From Rivularia sp. MS3 (GTDB lineage: Bacteria > Cyanobacteriota > Cyanobacteriia > Cyanobacteriales > Nostocaceae), in NCBI GenBank assembly GCA_019192545.1, contig JAHCMI010000070.1:1-50871 (forward strand): DNA of 50,871 nt. Reading direction: 5' to 3'. Below the pieces are notes generated by a model. The model saw only the letters and a list, made by a program, of their open reading frames with translations, was not told the origin of the DNA and searched no databases. Positions 24,701 through 32,199 of the stretch are shown here, in pieces. Within the stretch, counting starts at the first letter, position 1; the number at the start of each line of letters is the position of its first letter. The position numbers were made by a program, and so were the translations under genes.

Positions 24701-25363
24701 ATTGTTTCGGGTTCTCGTGATGGTACTGCTCGTTTGTGGAATAAAAATGGCAAGCCTATTGCAATACTAAAAGGACATAAAGATTGGGTACAAAGTGTAG
24801 CCTTTAGTCCCGATGGCAATTATATACTCACTGGTTCCCGCGATAATACTGCTCGTTTATGGAATAAAAATGGCAAGTTTATTAAAGAACTAAAAAGACA
24901 TGAAAATTGGGTACAAAGTGTAGTGTTTAGTCCTGATGGTCAACAAATATTAACTGGCGATCGCAATGGTATTATCCGTTTGTGGGATAGGAATGGTAGA
25001 TTTATCCAAACTTTGGAAGGCTATCAGTACAGTATTAAAGATATAGCTTTTAGCCCTAACGGACAATTGATTGCAACTGCTTCTTATGATGGTACCGTTC
25101 GCTTGTGGAATCGAAAGGGGAATTTAATGTTACAAGAATTGTCGGGACATGGTGAACGAGTAAATAGTATCGCATTCAGCCCTGACAGCAAACAAATAGT
25201 TACTGGTTCTCACGATGGTACTGCTCGTTTATGGTCTGTGGTTAGTTTAGAGCAATTAATTAATGATGGTTGTATTTGGCTTAAAGATTATTTTGTTACT
25301 AATCCTGAAGAATTGAAAAGACTTGAGGTTTGCCATCAATATATAAAAAGAAACGTTAAATAA
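21785..25363 (+). CDS. AAA-like ATPase with transmembrane helix and WD40 repeats
   Basis: In this 1192-aa protein, residues about 1-370 are an AAA_35-type NTPase (P-loop SRQTGKSS at 42-49, Walker B IVIFIDEID at 132-140, LTPFSLEEV and GQPFITQKLC further on). One membrane helix lies at about 448-465, followed by a helical stalk. From about 540 to 1165 there are some 14 WD40 repeats, recognisable by SPDGKQIATGS/DGTARLWN-type units every roughly 40 residues; the DNA of neighbouring repeats is very similar, so recent duplication is likely. The expected structure is two seven-bladed propellers. Such STAND-like proteins act as switches that sense a ligand through the repeats; in bacteria many are anti-phage sensors. 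No effector domain is visible here. The ligand and outcome are unknown. Confidence 0.85.
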   Translation: MTYEYRFSGTLPEDSSTYIKRAADDNLYKSLKAGKFCYVLNSRQTGKSSLRVQTMRRLQKDGIICVSIDLSMFDTYCSSPEQWYADIIDTLVQRADLDFDLDAWWDEQKNISPIRLFSKFIEKVLLQQIHQKIVIFIDEIDSILSLKFPCDDFFAFIRGCYNLRADNPIYNRLTFCLLGVATPRDLIADIKRTPFNIGQAIELTPFSLEEVTSSSLIKGLLGKVENPKAVLEEIWYWTNGQPFITQKLCNLIVNHLSDNSEILEEDKVSQIIHNQIIDNWEYQDEPQHLKTIRDRILNNDCSASRLLGIYQGILQNGEIARNRSSEQVELCLSGLVIKCNGSLKIYNRIYKSIFNLSWVDKQLASLRPYSESFNRWLTSGYKDESRLLRGQALEDALNWSKNKNLSIIDYKFLAESQEYENKEFKEAGKKGKKLLQQAKKQANRQIKFGALISVLLIIASVFFTHSLRQDRKRLLAINDIQSSANTALRLFDFQQIEALSDAIRIADKSQKRVKDTSSENYLNSSTISTLNYILDNIKERNQLKHQDNNEQVTSVNISPNRKYIVTASTDNTAKIWNLSGNEIATLEHEQKVNKASFSPNSEYVVTASVDGTAKIWDLYGHEIATLQHDKDYNVSRAIFSPDSQRIITLSYKGEYDYEATYKITFWNSQNYEKISSLEFQQNKDRKFKVIDAVFTPQKRLVIVTASEKGIVQLLDEQGKLIQELIGHEKGVINIAFSPDSPDGQLIATASIDNTVRLWKWEPNDKLNDKENNLIQVLKGHTGYVNDVSFSSDGQLIATTSNDNTIRLWKKDDNQTLYASEEVLRGHKTWVYGVVFAPDDKQILTASADNTARIWELSSEKKANILQETDIQSKVFTVAFSPDKKLIATGSADGKVRLWNNQNGKWIKYREWKVEEYSVYSVIFSPDGKQIATGSRDGKVRLWNLEGELIKVLHGHEEWESVESVAFSPDGKQIVSGSRDGTARLWNKNGKPIAILKGHKDWVQSVAFSPDGNYILTGSRDNTARLWNKNGKFIKELKRHENWVQSVVFSPDGQQILTGDRNGIIRLWDRNGRFIQTLEGYQYSIKDIAFSPNGQLIATASYDGTVRLWNRKGNLMLQELSGHGERVNSIAFSPDSKQIVTGSHDGTARLWSVVSLEQLINDGCIWLKDYFVTNPEELKRLEVCHQYIKRNVK

Positions 25364-25548
25364 TTTGTATTTTAATCTTTTGGCAACAGACAATTAGAAA
25401 TGGTAATTACCGCGCTACGCAAAGGTTTAGCAGGTATTCTAAATCAGATACGGTGATGAAAGATGACGATAATAGACAGAAATTGCAAAAGAATATGACG
25501 GATATAATTGCTGATTTGGTTTAATTTTATAGATTTATATTTTGTTCT

Positions 25549-26328
25549 ATGACACAAACAAAACGTAGCGAAGCATTTAATAATGTAGCACAAGTTTATG
25601 ATTTAGCTCGACCCGGTTATCCAATAGAATTGATTGATGACATTATCAATATGGCTAATCTTTCTGATGATGGAAGAATATTAGATATTGGTACGGGAAC
25701 TGGTAAAGGAACTATTTATTTTGCTGAAAAAGGATACGCTATTCATTGCATTGAGCCGGGAGAAAATCTTGTTAGAATAGCCAAAGAACATTTATATGTT
25801 TATCCGCAAGTTACATTTGAAGTAACAACATTTGAAGATAGTAATTTACAACCAAATAATTTTGATTTAGCGATATCCGCTCAAGCGTTCCATTGGGTAA
25901 ATCGTGAAATCGGTTACGCTAAAGTTGCTCAAGCTTTGAAAGATAAAGGACATATTGCACTTTTCTGGAATTTTACACCTCCATCCGATGCTTTAGTATT
26001 TGCTGTTTTAAAAGAAGCTTTTAGAAAATACGTACCTTCAACATCTAAGACTCCTTCTATTCCTTCTTTAATTGAAAAAAGAAAGAATTGGATATTAAAT
26101 AGCAATTGTTATCAGGATTTAATTATAAAAGAATATCCTTGGTCTATTGATTTTAGCGCCGAACAATATTTAAATTTAATAAAAACTCAAACTGTTTATC
26201 AGACTTTTAATCAACAGCAGCAGCAAGATTTATCTCGCGACGTTACAGAGGTAATAAACAATCATGGAGGAGTGATTACAAGACCATATTTATCTGTTCT
26301 TTTCTTTGCTCAAAAAATAGCAATATAA
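25549..26328 (+). CDS. SAM-dependent methyltransferase (class I, Methyltransf_11/25 type)
   Basis: The 259-aa protein has the Rossmann-like SAM-binding motif ILDIGTGTGKGT (Asp46-Gly52), an acidic residue at the end of beta2 (IHCIEPGENLV) and the FDLAISAQAFHWV segment typical of small-molecule or quinone-type methyltransferases. Length is normal for the family. The substrate cannot be told from sequence. It follows the WD40-ATPase gene after about 185 bases on the same strand, but no feature links them functionally; it may be ordinary cargo. Confidence 0.85.
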   Translation: MTQTKRSEAFNNVAQVYDLARPGYPIELIDDIINMANLSDDGRILDIGTGTGKGTIYFAEKGYAIHCIEPGENLVRIAKEHLYVYPQVTFEVTTFEDSNLQPNNFDLAISAQAFHWVNREIGYAKVAQALKDKGHIALFWNFTPPSDALVFAVLKEAFRKYVPSTSKTPSIPSLIEKRKNWILNSNCYQDLIIKEYPWSIDFSAEQYLNLIKTQTVYQTFNQQQQQDLSRDVTEVINNHGGVITRPYLSVLFFAQKIAI

Positions 26329-26378
26329 TTTTAGATATACGCCGTGAGTGACTAAGCAACTCCACTATTAAAAAAGTT

Positions 26379-26822
26379 TTAAATCCAAGATTCTATTGAC
26401 AAACTTTTGACTTGTTGTATTCTCAAAAAGTCACTATCTCTAGAAACGATAGTTAAATTATTTTGTAAAGCAATAGCAGCTATCCAAATATCGTTTTCAT
26501 CAAAGCCTAAGTCGGTGACTTTAGCTTTTCTCCGCTTACTTTTTTCTTTTGGTGCAAATTGATTGATTAAAGCTGCTTTAATTTGACCGTAAATAGTTGC
26601 TGTTTCTTCTGTTATGCGGTAGATGCGGATATCTTCTAAGAATTGTGCCAATTGAGCTAAATTATCTTCCCTACGTTGGGATTTTTCCATCATGAATGTG
26701 AGTTCACCCTGCACAATTACACAGGTAAAAATATTATCTTCTCCTACTTCTTGAACTCGCTTGATAACATTTGGTTCGCCTAAAATAATTGCACTACAAT
26801 GGTTAGTATCTAATAAATACAT
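26379..26822 (-). CDS. VapC-like PIN-domain toxin
   Basis: This 147-aa PIN-domain protein has the acidic residues of the family: Asp5 (LLDTN), Glu40 (VQGELTF), Asp111 (NDIWIAAIA) and Asp129/Asp131 (SRDSDF). VapC toxins are metal-dependent ribonucleases, usually acting on tRNA or rRNA. The upstream gene on the same strand ends at the base where this one begins and encodes a plausible antitoxin, the standard gene order for VapBC. It would stabilise the plasmid by post-segregational killing or act in stress or phage response. Confidence 0.85.
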   Translation of the reverse strand: MYLLDTNHCSAIILGEPNVIKRVQEVGEDNIFTCVIVQGELTFMMEKSQRREDNLAQLAQFLEDIRIYRITEETATIYGQIKAALINQFAPKEKSKRRKAKVTDLGFDENDIWIAAIALQNNLTIVSRDSDFLRIQQVKSLSIESWI

Positions 26823-27139
26823 TATTCAAATGGATTTTCTTCATCAAATTTAGCTTTACCACGGGTAGCATATACTGATTCAAGACATTCATCAAAATCG
26901 TCACCTTGCCAAGTTCCTGCGTGTCGGAGAATGGAGCGTCCGGAAGCAGGGCGGTATGTAAGTTGGTTTTCTTTATCTGAATCAATAGAATCACTTGAAG
27001 AAACTGGTTCTTGCTCTGCTATTTCTGAATTATGAAGTGTATGACTGGTTTTAATAGAGCGAATTAATGAGAGTGCTTCTGCGAACAATTCCGGTGGTAA
27101 AGTTTCTATTTCTTGGATTAACAATTCTTTGGTAGTCAT
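26822..27139 (-). CDS. Antitoxin partner of the VapC-like toxin (DUF2281-like)
   Basis: The 105-aa protein MTTKELLIQEIETLPPELFAE... has an N-terminal helical segment (ELLIQEIETLPPELFAEALSLIRSI) resembling DUF2281-type antitoxins, an acidic Ser/Asp/Glu middle and a C-terminal part (GRSILRHAGTWQGDDFDECL, with SVYATRG) like the toxin-neutralising tail seen in cyanobacterial VapB-like proteins. It is encoded immediately upstream of the PIN-domain gene and sharing its boundary base, consistent with an autoregulated two-gene operon. Confidence 0.75.
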   Translation of the reverse strand: MTTKELLIQEIETLPPELFAEALSLIRSIKTSHTLHNSEIAEQEPVSSSDSIDSDKENQLTYRPASGRSILRHAGTWQGDDFDECLESVYATRGKAKFDEENPFE

Positions 27140-27270
27140 AAAACACTTCCAATTATTTCCCTTTTATTGTAATGGAGCTATTGCTCTACGAAGGTAAGGA
27201 ACTCCGGTATGGATTGGTCAATTTATATTTTCATCCCTTCATTAAAACGGGAGGGTGATATCTGAAGAGC

Positions 27271-27350
27271 CAGCTTGTTAAAAACCTATATTGTCAACTT
27301 GTCAGCAAGTTAATGATAATCGACGACGGCGAATTAAAAAGAGGTGAAAG
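27271..27350 (+). promoter_or_regulatory. Degenerate copy of the par operator and parA 5' end
   Basis: CAGCTTGTTAAAAACCTATA and the following TTGTCAACTTGTCAGCAAGTTAAT reproduce the sequence before parA (29649-29705). The parA-side copy carries one extra octamer, CTCAACTT, and an extra TATC. Afterwards ATGATAATCG aligns with ATGATTATCG (the parA start) and an AT/AAAAAG stretch with its GCGAATCAAAAAG, but the frame then stops soon, so it is a broken copy of the start of parA. Confidence 0.7.
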
Positions 27351-28176
27351 CAGCCTTCCGCGATACGAGCCGTGGGAGCAATGCACATAACTTTTTCACC
27401 AACACGCTGTAATAAGAAATATTGAGAGTAATTGACACTTTTACCCTAGCGCTAAAATCGGGAAATTAAACGCAAATATCAATGCTTGATGATGCACAAA
27501 ACAAATATATCTGCAATAAGTGATATGACACTTTTTTAATGTAATTTTGTAGTACGTGAAAAATTAATGTAAAAGTAAGTTTTAAAATTGGCACAAGAAT
27601 GTAGTTTTCTTAATATATGGTTATTTGAGGAACCGATGCCGAGCATCGAGTTTGTCGGGTTTAACTTACTTGTCGGTTGAAAGTACTACTATGCCTGGAT
27701 TTATGCCAATTGTAGCACTAATGGTAAGATTTTGCTCGGTAATGGTTTAACTTAAAAATCACGACTGAGCAAGGCGTGTGCTAAGAATATGTTACGACAC
27801 ATATTACAGATGTGTTATCGCTGACCTTATACTAAAATGTATTTTTTTGTCAAGCAGTTAATGGTAGTAATTTGGGCGGTGATGGTTTAGATTACTTTTT
27901 ATGTGAGCGGACATTTTTTCCCGCTCCAAAATCGCCAAGCTATTGATATGACTTCTTGGTTATGCTTTTTGTGTTTCTAGTTTAGACACGTTTATACTTT
28001 CAATCAAACAACGCCCTTTCTAAATCATGAAAAAGTTTAACATTTTGTGAAGGTAAAGACAGCAACAGCGCGGTCTTTTACTTCTTAATAAAATGTTCCC
28101 ATCGCGAACGCATAAAAAATCAACGCTATCAATGAGAATAAACCCAAATGCTTGTCACTTGGGCTATAACTGAATT

Positions 28177-28213
28177 GATTTAATCCCCTTGCGGGGAATA
28201 GGTATTGGTGGAC
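28177..28213 (-). other. Solitary CRISPR-repeat-like sequence
   Basis: On the minus strand this 37-bp segment starts GTCCACCAATACC, has the small palindrome TTCCCCGCAAGGGGA in the middle and ends in ATTAAATC, close to the ATTGAAAC end of many cyanobacterial repeats. Only one copy is present and no cas genes are nearby, so there is no array. Resemblance by chance, or a mobile or regulatory solo repeat, are both possible. Confidence 0.25.
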
Positions 28214-28352
28214 TTTGTACAAAAAATATATCTGATTGCTGAAATCGTAAAATGCGTGCATATCGTTGTCTTTAAAAGCGAACACAAGTTAATTTAAATT
28301 TTTGATGTTTTAATAGATAATCTGTTTAAAAGACTATAAAATAATTAAGAAA

Positions 28353-28440
28353 CCCCGCTAGAGGCAACTAGCAGGGATTAACTAAAAATACATATACAAC
28401 GAATTGACTGCTATGCACCTTTGTGTAGCAGTCAACTTTT
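28353..28440. terminator. Two adjacent stem-loops
   Basis: CCCCGCTAG (28353-28361) pairs with CTAGCAGGG (28368-28376) with one mismatch. Then TTGACTGCTA (28404-28413) pairs perfectly with TAGCAGTCAA (28426-28435) followed by CTTTTA, a good intrinsic-terminator shape on the plus strand. They would end a transcript coming from the left, although no plus-strand gene is recognised there, which suggests an untranslated RNA. Confidence 0.5.
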
Positions 28441-29639
28441 ATTAGGAATCAAATAGCCTGTATACACACCTATTGTTAACTTAGCTACATCTAAGAAAAC
28501 AAGTCGGCTATTTTCGTCAACAAAAGAAAATACTATCAAGCCTAAAAGGCTAATTATAACTACCGAAGCTAGAATTACTTCTCTAAAATTTCTTTGAAGC
28601 ATCGGACTTGTATTGATTAAGTAAACAACAATTTCTAATATAGACTAAGCATCACCTAGAGAGAAACCCTTATATACAGTATTTATGGTAACTTAAAACT
28701 AGTAGTAAATTAAGGTTAACTACTTAGAGCTAGAATTTAAATTAATACACGGTGAGAAGATTTGAGTCTCAGTATATTTTCAAAGTTTGAGTGAAATTCA
28801 TATGTACTTTACACTTTGGACATGGAATTGTTCTGAAATAGATGGTGAATCTCATGCAATGTTTGAGCTAGTCCCTTCTCGTTGAAAAATTACCTAAACT
28901 AAAGCAAAAAGCCAAATGACCATCTTCTGCCGATCTCGTTTTGGTTAACAAATACAAAAATCAAATTACTAAATTGCTAGATACCATTGAGAATTACACA
29001 AAACAACCTAGTAAATTCTAAAAAGAAACCGACCCTACGCACCTTGCATTAAACAGCATCACCCAGAGGATGTGTTTCAGTTAATTTATACATACCATTT
29101 TCTATATTTTTGCATCTGTATTAATTCTCTAATCAATTCTCGCTAGATGATGAGATTTAAAAAATACTGAAGAATAACCGCGTAATCTTTTAATAATACA
29201 ACTTTAGCTTACTTTTGCCTTAATTCTCGATAGAAGAAATAGTCTAGGTAATACTAGGGTTGAATAGTGGGGCATTATTCTTTCATCACATTGCGAAGCT
29301 TAAAAAGAGAATTTCTGTTTTTTAAATGATATTTTGCTTAGTAATTTTAAGTTTTAAACAACTATATTAAACGTGCTGCAAAACAATATTTAAGCTTTAA
29401 AATCTCGTTTTCTGCGTAACAATAACTTATTTTTAAATATAGTTATATCCGGAAGAAATTCAGATACTTAAGTCTTCCTTGACCAAGACTCGGTAGTTCG
29501 TAATATTCTCTTTCATGATTTGGTGCAGTAATAATAAATTAATATGTATTCTACGATGCTGAAATACTTGCACTGTCTTTATTATAGGTTTTTTACTAAA
29601 CGTGTATTATTTTACCCAAAACTAAAATTTTCTGTTATC

Positions 29640-29705
29640 TTTAACTTGTCAGCTTGTTGAAAACCTATATTGTCAACTTCTCAACTTGTCAGCAAGTTAA
29701 TTATC
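29640..29705 (+). promoter_or_regulatory. parA operator with inverted octamer iterons
   Basis: Just before parA lie TTTAACTT (29640), GTCAGCTT (29648), GTCAACTT (29672), CTCAACTT (29680) and GTCAGCAA (29688), most in 8-bp register. Their reverse complements (AAGTTGAC, AAGTTGAG, AAGCTGAC) fit the octamer AAGTYRAC found repeatedly inside parB. AACTTGTCAGCAAGTT (29684-29699) is also a near palindrome. Binding of the RHH partner here would repress par transcription, as is known for type Ib partition systems. Confidence 0.75.
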
Positions 29706-30452
29706 ATGATTATCGCCATTGCGAATCAAAAAGGGGGAGTCGCAAAAACGACTTCTACTATCTGTCTGGGTGGTTTGTTGGCTGAATTCGGCTCCTGTCT
29801 TGCTGTGGATTTAGACCCGCAAGGAAACCTTAGTGTAGGGTTAGGTGTAGAAATCGCCGACTCACAACTTAGTACGTATGACTTAATTACGGAACAAGCA
29901 GAGGTGGGAGAGGTAATTGTATCTACCAAGTCGGGTATTTCGTTGCTTCCTGCTGATATTACCTTGGCTAAGGGAGAAACAGAGATTTTGACCCAAGTTG
30001 GTAATTTTCTGATTCTTAAAGAACAGCTTGAACCTGTCAAAAGTGAATACTTGAATATCCTTCTTGACTGTCCCCCAAGTTTAGGGCTACTTACAGTAAA
30101 CGCTTTATCTGCTGCGGATGCTGTTTTGATTCCGGTTCAGTGTCAATTTTTTGCTCTTAAGGGATTGGCTGCGCTGCTAGAAACTATTCAAAGTATTCAA
30201 AAACGTCTTAATCCTGAGTTAAAAATATTGGGAGTGCTGCCAACAATGGCAGAAAAAAATACGGTTATGACTAAGGATGTATTGAATTCATTGCGTCAAC
30301 GACTTAAAGGTATCCAGATATTTGAACCCGTTCCCAAGTCAATTAAGTTTACGGAATCTAACTTGGCTGGGGAACCAATACATACTTATGCTGATGATTC
30401 TAAGTTAATTTCGCCCTACAAGAAAATTGCTTCTTTAATAGCAGGAGAATAA
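29706..30452 (+). CDS. parA: ParA-type partition ATPase
   Basis: The protein has 248 aa starting at ATG 29706 (MIIAIANQKGGVAKTTS); an upstream TTG would add residues that merely translate the operator. The deviant Walker A is KGGVAKTT (residues 9-16), followed by the VDLDPQGN Walker A' and ILLDCPPSLG Walker B motifs. Length and the absence of an N-terminal HTH make it a small ParA of the type Ib/Soj class, which forms ATP-dependent nucleoid gradients that pull plasmid copies apart through a centromere-binding partner. The partner gene begins four bases after its stop, and the operator upstream contains the same octamer as that gene. It is the most securely identified gene in the window. Confidence 0.95.
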   Translation: MIIAIANQKGGVAKTTSTICLGGLLAEFGSCLAVDLDPQGNLSVGLGVEIADSQLSTYDLITEQAEVGEVIVSTKSGISLLPADITLAKGETEILTQVGNFLILKEQLEPVKSEYLNILLDCPPSLGLLTVNALSAADAVLIPVQCQFFALKGLAALLETIQSIQKRLNPELKILGVLPTMAEKNTVMTKDVLNSLRQRLKGIQIFEPVPKSIKFTESNLAGEPIHTYADDSKLISPYKKIASLIAGE

Positions 30453-30456
30453 TTAT

Positions 30457-31344
30457 ATGGCTAGAAAACGCGCCCGTTTGGGAGAAGATAATGACCCGTT
30501 AACCTCTACTGATAAGGTTTTGCAAGGATTTGAGGAATTGAGCAAGTCAACGTCTCAGGAAGCTGACAAGTCAGGAAGTCAGGAAGTTAAAAAAGATGTA
30601 GCTAGTAAAACTAACAAGTCAACTTCTCGACAAGTTAAAAAGTCAACAAGTCAAAATGCCGATGACGCAGTACCGAAACCGGGGCGTAAGTCAACTTCCC
30701 AACAAGCTAGCAAGTCAACAATAAGGGCTTCTAGACGTAAAAAAACATCAGCTAGCGATACGTCATCTCAAGATACACAAGAAGTCAACAAGTCAGGAAG
30801 TAAACAAGTTAGCAAGTTGACAAGCCAGCAAGGTAAAAATATAGCATCTCAAGAAGTTCCCGAAAACATAGATAAAAAGTCAACCAATCAGCAATCTGAC
30901 AAGTCAACTTCTCAACAAGACAAACAGAATGTGAGTCAGGAATCTGACCAAAATAATCAGCCACCCGACAAGCTAACAAGTCAACAAGCCTCCTCAGATA
31001 TAGATAGCAAGTCAACGTCTCAGGAAGTCAACAAGTCAACAAGTCAAAAAGATGGTCATAAAACTAGTCAGGAAGTTAAACAAAATGATAAGGAATCGGA
31101 CAAGTTAGAAAGCCAACAAGTCAACAAGTTGGTAGTTCGTAAATCAACTTTTCAGCTTTCTTCTACGATATTGGAACGGTTAGACCGCTTGCATTTAGAG
31201 CTACAGCTAGAACTGGGTAAAGTTAATGCACCTTATAAGGAAGTGATTGTAGAGGAGGCAATAGCGCGACTTTTAGAGGTAGCTGCTGAAAACCGTTCTG
31301 ATTTAGTTGAGGCTTTGCTTGAAAGGCAGAATCAAAGAAAGTGA
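30457..31344 (+). CDS. parB: Centromere-binding partner of ParA, RHH C-terminus and repeat-encoded N-terminus
   Basis: This 295-aa protein follows parA by four bases, with AGGAGAAT as ribosome site. Residues about 1-225 are low-complexity (KSTSQQ, QEVNKSTSQ, QVNKL and similar) and rich in Lys, Ser, Thr, Gln and Asn. The C-terminal part, about 228-290 (RKSTFQLSSTILERLDRLHL, then YKEVIVEEAIARLLEVA), has the strand-helix-helix of RHH proteins such as ParG/omega/ParB of type Ib systems. Typical partners have only 80-110 aa, so the long N-terminus is unusual. It is largely a translated 8-bp DNA array (see the repeat entry). The RHH dimer would bind the octamers, repress parAB through the operator and connect the plasmid to ParA. 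Low-complexity sequence may contact ParA or be neutral carrier. The symbol reflects position, not homology to ParB of type Ia. Confidence 0.8.
   Translation: MARKRARLGEDNDPLTSTDKVLQGFEELSKSTSQEADKSGSQEVKKDVASKTNKSTSRQVKKSTSQNADDAVPKPGRKSTSQQASKSTIRASRRKKTSASDTSSQDTQEVNKSGSKQVSKLTSQQGKNIASQEVPENIDKKSTNQQSDKSTSQQDKQNVSQESDQNNQPPDKLTSQQASSDIDSKSTSQEVNKSTSQKDGHKTSQEVKQNDKESDKLESQQVNKLVVRKSTFQLSSTILERLDRLHLELQLELGKVNAPYKEVIVEEAIARLLEVAAENRSDLVEALLERQNQRK
30544..31133 (+). repeat. 8-bp iteron array inside parB (putative centromere)
   Basis: Consecutive octamers with consensus close to AAGTCAAC fill long stretches: 30544-30655 and, in the same register, 30688-30719; 30782-30837; 30877-30948; 30970-30985; 31009-31080; 31102-31133. 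Example units at 30782 onward are AAGTCAAC, AAGTCAGG, AAGTAAAC, AAGTTAGC, AAGTTGAC, AAGCCAGC. I count 18 exact AAGTCA hexamers by hand. Register breaks occur only between blocks. Three octamers equal eight codons, so the protein shows an eight-residue pattern such as EVNKSTSQ, with each octamer read in a different frame. The same octamer, inverted, forms the operator before parA. Contiguous short direct repeats are the known centromere type of RHH partition proteins. Confidence 0.85.
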
Positions 31345-31436
31345 GGAATTATGGATTGTGTCACAGTCTTGCTGATTATGGAAATAATTGAGTATCGCTT
31401 TATCATTTCTGTATATCTGGGATGCGCGGCTTAAAT

Positions 31437-31450
31437 AAGCTTATAAGCTT
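31437..31450. terminator. Palindrome after parB
   Basis: AAGCTTATAAGCTT is a perfect 14-bp palindrome lying between the convergent ends of parB and the metallopeptidase gene, about 90 bases after the parB stop and about 35 bases beyond the metallopeptidase stop. A bidirectional terminator is plausible, though the loop is minimal. Confidence 0.3.
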
Positions 31451-31485
31451 TATCTATCAAATGTTTGAGCAATTTAGCTTTGTTC

Positions 31486-32199
31486 TTAGACGAGCATCTG
31501 CTCAAGTCGGAGTTTACGTTTTTCCCAGTCTGGGATGATGGAAGCTAGAAAGTCATAAAAATCACTACTGTGGTCTGGATGTTTGAGGTGGCAGAGTTCG
31601 TGGGTGATAACGTAATCTATGCTCCTGGAGTTGGCGCGAATTAAATCGCGGTTGAGAATAATGGTGTTGGTGGCTGTTAAACTACCCCAACGTTTATCAA
31701 GTCGGCGAATTTGGAGCTTGGGGGGAAGGTAGTCGAGGCGTTTAAAAGGAGTAAAGCAGAAATCTAACCGCTCGTTAAATTTAGTTTTAGCACGTTCTAA
31801 ATACCAGTTTTCTAATAGTTTTTGGGTTGTTTGCGTGCATTCGGGTTGGGGAGTTTGTACGTGGATATAACGCCCTTTAAGTTTGACTGAGGGTTGTAAA
31901 TTTATCTCTATTTTTAAGCGGTATTGCTTACCCAGGTAGAGATGAGTTTCCCCGCCGATGTATTTTCTTGTAGGGGTGCGGGGGTCAAATTGGCTGAAAA
32001 ACTGTTGCTGTTTGAGAATCCATCTGGCGCGTTTTTTAACACGGCGGTCAATTTCTTCTAGTAGCGCATCAACGGGGGCTTTGACTGTCACCTGCTGGTT
32101 GGGGTGAACCGAGATATCTAGGGTTTTACGCTCCGAGAAGTTGACTTCAAAGGCAATGATTTCGTCGCCATAGTTGATAGTGCGGTTAGTTTCGCTCAT
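31486..32199 (-). CDS. YgjP/WLM-like zinc metallopeptidase of the type I R-M operon
   Basis: This 237-aa protein matches the DUF45/YgjP family, with a beta-rich N-terminal half and the zinc motif ITHELCHLKHPDHS (His200, Glu201, His204, and His210 nearby) in the C-terminal half. Such proteins are often the last gene of type I restriction operons; I know of no proven substrate. Its start overlaps the hsdR stop by four bases (ATGA), so it is co-translated with the restriction subunit. A regulatory role by proteolysis, for example on HsdR, would be an inference. Confidence 0.85.
   Translation of the reverse strand: MSETNRTINYGDEIIAFEVNFSERKTLDISVHPNQQVTVKAPVDALLEEIDRRVKKRARWILKQQQFFSQFDPRTPTRKYIGGETHLYLGKQYRLKIEINLQPSVKLKGRYIHVQTPQPECTQTTQKLLENWYLERAKTKFNERLDFCFTPFKRLDYLPPKLQIRRLDKRWGSLTATNTIILNRDLIRANSRSIDYVITHELCHLKHPDHSSDFYDFLASIIPDWEKRKLRLEQMLV

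Larger units (their letters stand above)
27140..29639. other. Large AT-rich region almost without genes
   Basis: About 2.5 kb between the antitoxin start and the par operator holds no frame I can support beyond short AT-rich ones. Features seen: a degenerate copy of the par operator and parA start (27271-27350), a stem GAGCGG/CCGCTC (27905/27921), a CRISPR-repeat-like 37-bp sequence (28177-28213), two stem-loops (28353-28376 and 28404-28440) and two small frames (28802-28885; 28920-29021) that read like a decayed coding fragment (NKYKNQITKLLDTIENYTK). Lying beside parA, it could hold the replication origin, a small RNA, or remnants of a lost gene block. Confidence 0.5.

Noticed and set aside
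28085-28285. 66-aa minus-strand frame with hydrophobic end
   Set aside because: No ribosome site, no neighbour on that strand and AT-rich random composition; it also spans the CRISPR-repeat-like segment.
30544-31133. The parB repeats as a CRISPR array or as purely protein-level repeats
   Set aside because: Units are 8 bp and contiguous with no unique spacers, so not CRISPR. The period is not a multiple of three, so selection on an amino-acid repeat alone does not explain it.
31351-31434. 27-aa frame after parB with a ribosome-site-like GAGGAATT
   Set aside because: Too short and without any recognised feature; could be real but cannot be supported.
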